A stretch of 64,000 nucleotides of DNA from Diphasiastrum complanatum. Lineage: Eukaryota > Streptophyta > Lycopodiopsida > Lycopodiales > Lycopodiaceae. The stretch is taken from contig CM055113.1 of NCBI GenBank assembly GCA_029204225.1, positions 8,338,352-8,402,351 on the forward strand, written 5' to 3'. Shown one piece after another: positions 45,932-55,400 of the stretch (within the stretch, counting starts at the first letter, position 1; the number at the start of each line of letters is the position of its first letter). Position numbers and translations under genes: made by a program. The notes beneath the pieces were generated by a model. That model did not search any database, was not told the DNA's origin, and saw only the letters and a list, made by a program, of their open reading frames with translations.

Positions 45932-46396
45932 GAGCTTGCACAAGGCAAAGTGCAAATGCAAAATTTGCAACTTGTTCTATATGTCCTATACAATGTGGAT
46001 GCACCAAGTCATCTGAGCACCTGTGTGCATAGTAAACTCAAATTTCTAATTCTGTGTTTCAGTGACCAAGGGAAGGTGTCTAAAAAATTTGTGACCTGTA
46101 GTCTGGCTGCTAAGAATAGAGCAAAACATTGGGAAGGCATCAAATCCATTGTTGAGTCTTTCTTTGCTCCGGTCTACTTGTTCAGATTATCTTATTGTGT
46201 GGCGCCATTATTAAATGTCATGGGTCGTAAACTTATATGTGTTGACACTTCGGAAAACATCAGGCGGACTAAGTCTTATCTCGATGTTGTAAGATCTTTG
46301 CAGTCAGGTTCTGAAAGCCAGTCTTCCGAAGAACCTCAATCGAGGGATGTGGGTTCTCATGATGTAGAATTAGATTCAGGTTCAGATAATACTTAG
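45932..46396 (+). pseudogene. Host gene remnant, right (C-terminal) part
   Basis: Open from GAG at 45932 to TAG at 46394-46396, 154 codons. The codon at 34292-34294, before the outer LTR, is in the same phase as the codon at 45932, so the interrupted protein reads on without a break once the insertion and one ATTAT are left out; about 239 open codons result. The piece has a hydrophobic helical start (LVLYVLYNVDAPSHL), a basic middle (SLAAKNRAKHWEGIKSIVESFF), and an acidic Ser-rich tail (SGSESQSSEEPQSRD) that looks like a true C-terminus. I do not recognise the family. Confidence 0.65.
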
Positions 46397-46448
46397 GGCA
46401 TAGATGCACATATTTTGTAATACATTGTAAATGCTCCAAGTGGTAGGG

Positions 46449-46616
46449 TTTGAAGATTATTAAAATATTATCTTCCTATCTCGAGTTTGGGGTCATGTCC
46501 ATGATAATTTCCACTAGATTTCATGTTGTACATATAAGGAGTGTGAATTGAGCACATATCCTTCTAGTGTAGCTCGGATTTGAGTTAGATAGGTTCAATT
46601 ATGATGACATGCAGAT
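46449..46616 (+). repeat. 5' terminal repeat of copia deletion derivative
   Basis: 168 bp nearly identical to 48988-49155 (TTTGAAGATTATT... against TGTGAAGATTATT...; one other difference, TCC/TAC, near 46499). The similarity stops at GACATGCAGAT. Only 256 bases separate this point from the gag start, and no TGGTATCAG primer site is visible, so the leader and possibly part of the LTR were lost. Confidence 0.8.
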
Positions 46617-46872
46617 GTTTAGATAAAAGTTTATCAGTACATTGAAACTCGTGGGAGAGATAGACTTCTTGCTTGCATGTGCTTCTTCTTTTGTGACTGA
46701 AGCAAGATCCAAATTCAAGATAGATTGATTTTCTGTATTGAGAATTTGTTCTCACATTTGTTGCTAGATTTCATAGGGTGAATCAACATCTATGTTAGAT
46801 CCTAGATTGAGATAGCAAGCAACATCCTTTCAACTCCTTTTAAAATCATTACTAGAATTTCTCACCAAGAAG

Positions 46873-48210
46873 ATGTCTTCATCTAGTTCACATTTCTTAG
46901 AGCACAGTGAGAGATTAACATCTTCCAATTATGCAATGTGGAAGATCAGAATGGAATCATTGTTGATTCTACAGGATGTAATGGATATTGTGAGTGGAGC
47001 TGAAGAAGAACCTGCTGCACCTAATGAAGCTGCAGCATTCCACAAAAGAACCAGAATTGCCTTTCATTTTATAAAAATGAACGTTACCAATGAAGTGTTA
47101 AGAGAGATCAGTACATGCACCACTGCCAAGGAAGCTTGGGATACTCTAAAAACAATCTACGAAATCAAAAATACTTCTAGATTGCTTACACTTAGAAACC
47201 AAATATTTCTAAGTTATCAGAGAGTAGATGAAAGTGCTTCATCATATGTCATGAGAGTTAAGGATCTTCATCAAGAGTTAGCTAGTATTAGTGATGCTCT
47301 TAAGAACACTGAACTTGTTCAAGTGGTCCTCAATGGACTTAGAGATGACTATGACAATATTGTGCAGACTTATGTTGTCAGAGAGGATCTTCCATCCTTG
47401 GAGACACTGCAAGGTGTTCTCATTGCTGAAGAAAGTTGGCAAGAGAACAAGATGCTGAGGATCAACAGAATTTCATTGAAAGATGGTGGAGATGACAAAG
47501 CACTCTTCATCAGAGACAAGTCAAGAGGCAAGGGCAAAGGACAACAACACTTCAAGAAGGACAAAGCCAAAGAAGGTGGTGAGGATCAGTCCTCACAAGG
47601 TGCAACATCCAGTGGCAAGAAGAAGTTGTCAAAGATCAAGTGTTTTTTCTGTGAAAAGAAAGGACATTATGCATCAAACTATTTCAAGAAGAAGAACCAA
47701 TCTAAGCAAGCTAACCTTACTAATGAGGATGGGTGTGAGGGTGTAGAGAGTGAAGGAGAGGATTCATTAATAATGTCTACTTTTTCATCTTTTCCTTTTA
47801 AGAATGAAGAAGTTTGGTGGATAGATAGTGGGGCTAGTTCCCACATGTCTAGTTCTAGGAACTCTTGCACTAATCTCATGCCATATCTAGGTGCAAAAAG
47901 GTCAATCTATACTTCTAATGATGTAGAGTGTAGGATTGAAGGAATAGGTAGCATTCCATTACATGCATCATCATTAAAATCTTTTTGCTTACATGATGTA
48001 CTGTATGTACCTAGATTGACTAAGAATCTCATTAGTGTAGGACAGTTGTTTGATAGTGGATTGGATGTCAAGTTTCAAGTTGACAAGTGTATAATCTCAA
48101 GAGAAAATGAAGTTATTGCTAGAGGATCTAGAATTGGTAAGTTGTACAAACTAGATTCTAGGGAGAGTGCTAACATTTCAGATATTGCTTATGAGACCAA
48201 GGTTCTATAG
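46873..48210 (+). pseudogene. Copia gag-protease of a deletion derivative
   Basis: A 445-codon open frame from ATG 46873. Gag (MWKIRMESLL, FIKMNVTNEVL, SRLLTLRNQIF) resembles that of the intact nested element. The CCHC knuckle CFFCEKKGHYASNY has lost its last Cys (Tyr instead). The protease active site WIDSGASSHM is intact near residue 318. The frame then covers the rest of the protease region (SIYTSNDVECRIEGIG, VLYVPRLTKNLISVGQ) and stops at TAG 48208-48210, just after the protease/pre-integrase boundary. Integrase and most of RT are absent. The long open frame suggests either recent deletion or that this Gag is still made, as in TR-GAG-like non-autonomous elements. Confidence 0.85.
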
Positions 48211-48232
48211 GAGAACTGTAAAGGCATAACCT

Positions 48233-48973
48233 ATGGAGCACACTGTAAAAGTTCCTATTAAAGATGATGAAAAATCCTTTGAGGACGTCACTCTTTATAG
48301 GAGTCTTATTGGCTCACTTATTTGGTTAACAGTGACTAGGCCTGATCTAAGCTTTTGTGTTCATAAGCTAAGTCAACACATGCAGGATCCAAAGTTATAT
48401 CATTGGAAGTTGGCTAAAAGAGTCTTGAGGTATATATCTTCTACCTTGGATTATGGACTATACTATGAAGGAGAAGATCTGACTTTGATTGCTTTTTCAG
48501 ATTCGGATTTTGCAGGAGACAGGTTGGATAGGAAATCCACAAGTGCTTACACTATATTTCTTGGAGGAAATTTGGTTTCTTGGCTGTCAAAGAAGCAGGC
48601 AACTATTTTATTATCATCTTGTGAAGCTGAATACAAATCTCCTACAACCACAACAAAGGAGGTTTTATGGACCAAAAGGCTACTTTTGGAGCTTAAGTGT
48701 TATGCAGATGAAGATTTACCAATTATCAAATATGATAACCTTTCTGCTCAGGCTCTTGCAGATAATCTAGTCCTTCATGCAAGGAGCAAGCATATTGAAG
48801 TGGCTCATCATTTTGTAAGAGAAAAAGTCATTGGAAGAGAGATCTCATTGGAGCATGTTTCATCTTCAGATTGTGTTGTAGATCTTCTCACCAAGCCTCT
48901 ACTCAAGAATGTCTTTATGAAGATGAGGTCTAACCTTGGACTAATTTTGAAATCTATGTTGATAGGAACATAA
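48233..48973 (+). pseudogene. Copia RT end and RNase H of the deletion derivative
   Basis: Begins at PMEHTVKVP in the late RT region, then LYRSLIGSLIWLTVTRPDLS. RNase H follows with AFSDSDFAGDRLDRKS, SSCEAEYKS (usual SSSEAEYKAL), KYDNLSAQALADN and KHIEVAHHFVREKV, ending LLTKPLL...LKSMLIGT and a TAA at 48971-48973. The integrase core and RT palm (YVDD) are deleted between 48210 and 48233. It is followed by the purine tract AAGGAGGAG and the 3' terminal repeat. Confidence 0.85.
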
Positions 48974-48987
48974 ATTTTAAGGAGGAG

Positions 48988-49155
48988 TGTGAAGATTATT
49001 AAAATATTATCTTCCTATCTCGAGTTTGGGGTCATGTACATGATAATTTCCACTAGATTTCATGTTGTACATATAAGGAGTGTGAATTGAGCACATATCC
49101 TTCTAGTGTAGCTCGGATTTGAGTTAGATAGGTTCAATTATGATGACATGCAGAT
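48988..49155 (+). repeat. 3' terminal repeat of copia deletion derivative (probably truncated LTR)
   Basis: Starts TGTGAAGATT directly after the polypurine tract. It matches 46449-46616 and stops at GACATGCAGAT. No target duplication matches the flank of the 5' copy, so the right end is likely a truncation rather than the true LTR end. Confidence 0.75.
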
Positions 49156-49766
49156 TATTAGACAGCATGCACAGTCTTACTGTATGCATGCAAGCCACAT
49201 GCAATCAGTGCATGCAACATGCAAAGTAGTTTATGTGATCTACACATGTCTAGGCAATTTTATGAGTTGACATGCAGTACATGCACCATACATGCATGCA
49301 GTTACACATGTGGATCTCTGGTAGGTGAATTAGTTCAGTTAAGTGGACTTTCCATGCAACTCCACTGTAGGAATTCGAGTCTCTCTCATGTAGAAAAAGT
49401 TGGGCATGTTTTGCCATATTGTGAATATTGAGATTTTGGTGTTTTGGACTCATTCTCTCTCTACCCGAGTTTTCTATGTATGGTTTTCTCTCTCTACCCA
49501 AGAGCAGCCTCTATTTCCCATACTGAACACGTAGAATTATTTCTGACATTCATTTCTCATAGTGAAGAGTTAGATTTTTTCATCAGATGTATGCCATTGT
49601 GCTCTTGCCTTAGATTTTTCAAGCATACTGTTCTTTGATCAATCTTGTGCAATCACAACACCTCAGTAAGATCCTGTAGGGTGTATGGTGAAGTTCACAC
49701 GTGCTAAAAACTTCACATAGGGGTTGTTACCACTATTTTCCATAATATAATAGACAAACTCATTTT
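49156..49766. other. Noncoding, CATGCATG-rich start
   Basis: 49160-49315 is dense in CATGCA/ATGCAT words. The rest shows only short open frames with no recognised product. Confidence 0.4.
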
Positions 49767-49927
49767 CAAAATCAGTTGTTATGGATGTTTGTTGAATGTC
49801 TCATAAGATGTTTAAATATTTTCATTTGAATGTGAGATTCAAAATCAGTTGTGATAGATGCTTGTTGAATATTGCATAAGAGTGAATATATTCAGATGCT
49901 TGTTGAATATTGCATAAGAGTCAATTT
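49767..49927. repeat. Diverged direct repeats of a TTGTTGAAT...CATAAGA motif
   Basis: CAAAATCAGTTGT.AT.GATG.TTGTTGAAT..T..CATAAGA occurs from 49767 and from 49840. A further near-perfect copy of AGATGCTTGTTGAATATTG begins near 49894. The last two units are the most similar. Confidence 0.7.
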
Positions 49928-50164
49928 AAACGATGTTTTTATCGTTAGAGGATACCAATTTAGATGGATGAATCAATGTATCAATTATATCAAAAATATG
50001 TGTAATTTGGTGTGTTGTAAATTCTCGAGTCCATTTTTGAAAATGGACTTTGAGAAAGTTCAAAATTAATTGAGACAGTTTTGAGCTACAAGAAAAATAT
50101 GAGAATATACTTTCTCAGGGACCAACATTTATGAAGAACCTACATGAATAAAAGAAATAGATTT

Positions 50165-50430
50165 ATTCAAGGAGGAAGAAGATAGTTGCATTGTATTTGT
50201 TGTAGATGACGTCGAAGTCAATGAGCTACAAGATCTGAAGGTTCTTCTTCACAAATACCATGACTTGTTGGCATTGAATTATGTAGAGCTCAAGGGCATA
50301 TCATCAGATGTGGTGGTACATACCATTCCTCTAGTTAATGGTCAAAAATCTATAGCTAGTAGGTCTTATAGGTTCAACTCGCTACTTAGTTCAAGCAAAA
50401 CCGACTGAGCTTCTAGATGTACAGTTCATA
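50165..50430 (+). pseudogene. Ty3/gypsy RT N-terminal relic
   Basis: The frame encodes ELQDLKVLLHKYHDLLALNY, then VELKGISSDVVVHTIPLVNG and RSYRFNSLL, which corresponds to the segment before the RT palm of plant gypsy elements (L..Y.D.FAWSY.ELKGI....V.H.I.L......RQR.YR.NP). The rest of RT is missing. It is isolated and non-functional. Confidence 0.65.
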
Positions 50431-50611
50431 AAAAATATACATATATTGAAAAATAAATTTGACCATGTAATGCGATCTTCATTGGTTGATTTCATGTAGT
50501 ATAAGCATGGATATGTTTATTTTTCTCCATGGGAAACAATATTGAACATGATTTTCAATATTTTTAGGTCTTTGACCAAATGCCATTTGGCATTGGAATC
50601 ACCTATAGGAA

Positions 50612-50690
50612 ACATTGATTGAGGTTTTAAATATGTGATCCTTAATTACAAATATTGATTGAGGTTCCAAATATGCGATCCTTAGTAAAC
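50612..50690. repeat. 40-bp tandem duplication
   Basis: Two units, from 50612 and 50652, share ATTGATTGAGGTT..AAATATG.GATCCTTA.T. Confidence 0.8.
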
Positions 50691-52412
50691 AAATGTATAG
50701 CTAGTTCTGTTGAACACCCACAAAAGAATCTCATGATTTAACTATTAAAACCTATCGAAAAGAGTTACCAATAGTTACATGAAGAACATGAAAAATGTAC
50801 ATTATTGGTTATAAAATATAGAATGCATGGTCGGATAGCATAAAATTGTATTGTAAGTCCACTAACCATCATATTTCATTTTTTGGTTGTACACTAATGT
50901 TGTTGTCCTCTTGAGTATGTTACTATGACCTTTGACCTTTCAATCACTTTCAATTTATCAACTTGAGAACTATTATTAAGTTGTTGTGAGTTTTTTCTTT
51001 TGTGATACTATAAAAATATATTTTAAATATTATCAATCAATTCGAGCAATTAAGGTGATGTAAAAAATATCAAACATAATTCTTTGCATACATCTTTCTA
51101 ACTTGATTTGAAATGTTTTAAGAGTTGGATTTTTCTTAATATTGCCAAGAATTGCACCCTAACGCTTCTTTGCCAATTGTTTTTTTCCAATAAATGTCGT
51201 CGACTTACATTTTAATATTGATCCCAAAGATTTTTTTGATTGGCTACTTCTTGTAGAATACCACCACCCCTCAAAAAAGGAAATTTAATCTTTTTCTTTC
51301 CACATTGTTAACTAAGAACTAAACCTCACATCTTTAAATGAAAAGGACTATTCTTGACAATTGGTGTGTCCCTTATATGAGTATATTGATGAGTCTTTTC
51401 TTCATCTCTTCTTTGATTGCAAGTTTCACATTGGGTCACCTGATAGTCAATTATCTCTCTCTATCCTCTCATGGGAGGAATTGAATGCTCTTGGGTAGCA
51501 TTGATGGTGTGTCATTATTTTTAGGTCATGTTCCATGGATTGATAGGGATGATCTTGATTGCTCTAAATCAGCTCACTTTTATTGGACGGCCCTCTTCAA
51601 TTTTTTCAATGGAAGTCCTCTTTTTCTGAGAATACTATATATAAGTTTGAGTTTTTATGTTTTAGCATGTTTGCATTCTGCACATTCAGCTGACTGCTTC
51701 ATGCACATTTTGTTGTACTCAGCCTCCCCATGTGGCATGCTGGTTTTCTTTTAATGCCTAACCATTCTCTTGGTCTTGGCGCGTTTTGTTCCCATGTAGT
51801 TTACTTGTCTTTACTATAAAGGCTAGTTTATGCTAAAAATTCAATGGGCTTTATCCACATGTTGATTGAAGGTGTGCCCACTGAGTATGTTATTTGCCCA
51901 GGAAGAGCTACTGAAATAACACAAATTCTCAAAAAAAATTGTAAATCAACCAAACTTTTCTTCTGTTAACTAAAATGAGATTGCCAAACAGTTTATATGC
52001 CTGTTCGACTTTCTAACCCATTTCATGTTTTTGCACATATTGACCTTGTGTACCTGGATTGTCCTCCTCATTAAAGTCTTACTCAATTATCTGTACTGCG
52101 AGTACAATATTTTGTCAACAACGACGTCCAAGGTTGCCTCCAAGGTTGATGAAATCTTACACAAGAGTATTTTTTTCCGATTGATTTCAATTTCCGAGAG
52201 AATATATATATGTTCTAGCTAATTAGAACTCCCAGATTTTACACGGGTTTCGATGAATAGGAAGTAGTGTAGATCTTCCAATACATAAAGTGGATCGGAA
52301 GATTAATCCACTATGTGTAGGATGTGTGACATGTAATTCAGCAATCGATAGACCTTCCCTGGAATTCTTTGTTTTGATTATGTTTTGATTCTATCAAAAA
52401 GTTCTCGCCAAA
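50691..52412. other. Intergenic; possible LINE zinc-finger trace near 51365-51430
   Basis: One frame at 51361-51430 reads CPLYEYIDESFLHLFFDCKF, which resembles the zf-RVT segment at the C-terminus of plant LINE/non-LTR reverse transcriptases (CP.C...ET..HLF..C.F). The second Cys is missing and nothing else supports it. The remainder, including the 3' flank of the NPF gene, has no recognised feature. Confidence 0.3.
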
Positions 52413-55400
52413 TTACTCGTCTGTTGACTCTGTATAGGTAGCGCGGGTGTACTCATACCCAGAGGCACAGATGACATATGCAATAAAATTGATGATACCC
52501 AAAACTACCAAAAGCCAATAGAAGTAATCAATATGGCCAGCGTTCAGATTGTCGGCTATCCATCCTGGATTGCTGCCATGCTTGGTAAGATGGGTCACAA
52601 TTGTTACCAAAAGGCTACTAACAAAGTTCCCCAAAGCGATCGTTGTCAGTTGAAGTGCAATGCTTAATCCTCTAATTTCGTCTGGTGCCTGGTCGTAGAA
52701 AAATTCGTTCTGCCCAACAAATGTAAACGCCTCCGAAGCACCCACCAGAAAGTATTGAGGAATCAGCCAGAAGACAGTCATGGGAACCACTGCACCAGGC
52801 TTGTCTGACAGGCCGTAGCTCTTTATGAGATGAAGTCGATTGATCTCAAGCACAGCGGCAGTAACCATTGCACATGTGACAATGACTAATCCAGTACCAA
52901 TTCTATGAAGCAATGTAAGGCCTCGTGGATGCCCCGTGAATCTTCGTGTCACTGGGACTACCCATTTTTCATATGCGAATGCCCAAAAGCAGACACTCAA
53001 AGTTTCAAAGACGCCTATAGATGCTGGAGGTATGTTAAACCTGTTTCCAAGACGAAGATCCATCGTCGATGCTTGCTCTACAAACAGCGTCAAGACCTGA
53101 ACGTAGAAAGTGCTATAACAGACGTTGCTGGCCCAAATAGGTAACACACGGAATATAAACTTCACTTCCTCCACTTGGGTCACTGTGCATAGCCTCCAAG
53201 GATTTCTAGTACCTGCCTCATTGATGTCTCCTTCAATCCGGACCGCTGCCTTGTCCCAAAACCTTCGACATGTTTCAAGATCCAGTAAGAAAATAAGTCA
53301 AATAGTCATCCTCCTGTAGTAACTCCTGAAGGATAATTGATCGTGTAAAACAGACAGCAGATTTTAAGCATGCACAATGTCATGGCAATTAATAAAAGCA
53401 ATAATTCGCCTAAAGGTATTATTTGGAATATTGAAACAAACCTGAATTTGTCACTGTGAAGCATTTGGCGATTGCCTTTGGTTTGTGGTAATTCATACAG
53501 CTCACTGCCATCTGAGGGGGTTTTCAAGCTCCACTTCCGAACAGTGGCAATCAACACTTGTGCCACCCGGGTGAGTGGGTTCCCCTTTGGCTTTTGGTGC
53601 CGGAAGATTAGGATTCCAGCAAGATAAATGAAAACTGATATGGCAAGAAACAGTGTTGAAACTCCAAACCCCCATTGATAGCCTACATTCTGTTCAAGGT
53701 AAATCAGGACAGTGTTCCCGATTAAACCTCCACAGCTACTACCGACATATACCAAATTAAAGAACAGGCTTTTCTTGGGTCTTTCAGCCTCATGTTGCTC
53801 ATCATATTGATCTGCTCCAAACGATATGTTACAAGGCTGAAAGCCCCCAAAACCTAGAGCCTGAATGTACAGAGCTAAGTAAAAAATACTTCTTCTTTGT
53901 CCTGATGCTGCCTGGCAGGTCGTGGATACGCTTGAGCAAGGGAGGGGCTTAAGCGATGGCAATATTGTTGTCAAAGTTGTAGCGACGAGCCCCTGCAACA
54001 AGTTCAGGATACTTATTAAGTGAATACGCTTGATGTACGCACGTTCCGCTTGGCAAATGAGAAGAAAGTGCAGTGATATAGGCTGTGCAAATTTAAAACA
54101 TCGGTGTACCCGACATTTGTGTGATAACAAAATTGCTAAGAATCTGATTTTACAATAAAGCTCCGTTTTGTTACTCTATGTAATTTGGCGTTCCTATGAT
54201 TCACATATCCTCAAAGTTCTTCGAACAACGACATTTTTGTTGATGGATTAAAGAGTTCATCATATAAGACAGGAATCCCCAAAATCCATAGAACAATGAT
54301 GATTTTTTTGTTGGGTCAAAGAATTCATTATACAGAGGTTAATGCGAGATGACTCACAAGAAAATAGATACCAAGAAACCCAACGGATGTCCAAAACCTG
54401 CCAATATAAGAATCTGCTAGCAAAGCACCGATCACAGAGAAGAGCAAGACCGATCCATTCCAGTTTGCAAAGTTGGCGGAAGCACTTGGAACATCTTCAT
54501 GCAACTTTTCCGTTAAATAAAGCACCAAATTTGTCCCAATACCGTAGTAGGAAATGCACGATAAGAATTGAACTCCTGTAGGGATTTTGGCATAAATGTA
54601 TAATTAATCTATGTAGCAAAGAACTTGAATGTATTCTGTTCACAACATTCATTAGTGCTTATGCCCAAGCCTTACCTATTTCCCACACACAGTTGTTTTC
54701 ATATCGGCTATGTCATTACTGTACCTTCACTGGTATACCTATCTATTATTCTGATGATAAAAATCCTCTCAAGGAAATTCCTTAAGAGCTGGGCTCATAG
54801 ATAAACTGAGCACATTATATGAATGTTCAGCTGTAAATCAAACTTGGCAGGGCGAGGAAATTGAGAAGCTGGGAAAATTAATGTGCTAATTTTTCCAGAG
54901 TAATGACATTTGTGTTCAAGTGTTCAATTATCTCTATTGACGAATTCTCCAGAAAAATAGTTGTTTATTTCATTAAATAGAAATCAGAGGCTTTCATCAA
55001 ATTCAGACAATTCAAAGAGCATGCTGAGAATCAAAGTGGCAAAAAAATCAAAGCACTGAGGTCAGATTACGGGGTAGAATACATCTCCACCGAATTCAAG
55101 GAGTACTACCTTAACAATGGCATTGAGCAACAATATCACCTCCTATTCGCCTCAGTCAAATGGTCTTGCTGAGAGAAAGAACAGAACCTTAGTCGAATCA
55201 GCGAAGTGCATGTTATCCAAAAGTTCGAGAAATTGACTGAAGGGAATCATAAGGATAAAGTTGTAAACTTAGACAAATACATAGCTTGAACCTTGTTCAC
55301 AAATGCAATAAAGGCTCTTATCCTATCAAAATTTTATGTGCCCTTGCCTCCATTCAAAGTGGTAAAAGAGAGAATGTCTGAAGGGCCTCTTCAGATGCTC

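Noticed and set aside
46010-46062. Possible intron ending TTCTGTGTTTCAG near 46062
   Set aside because: The only upstream GT in the right place would make an intron of about 31 nt, too short for plants, and the frame is open through it.
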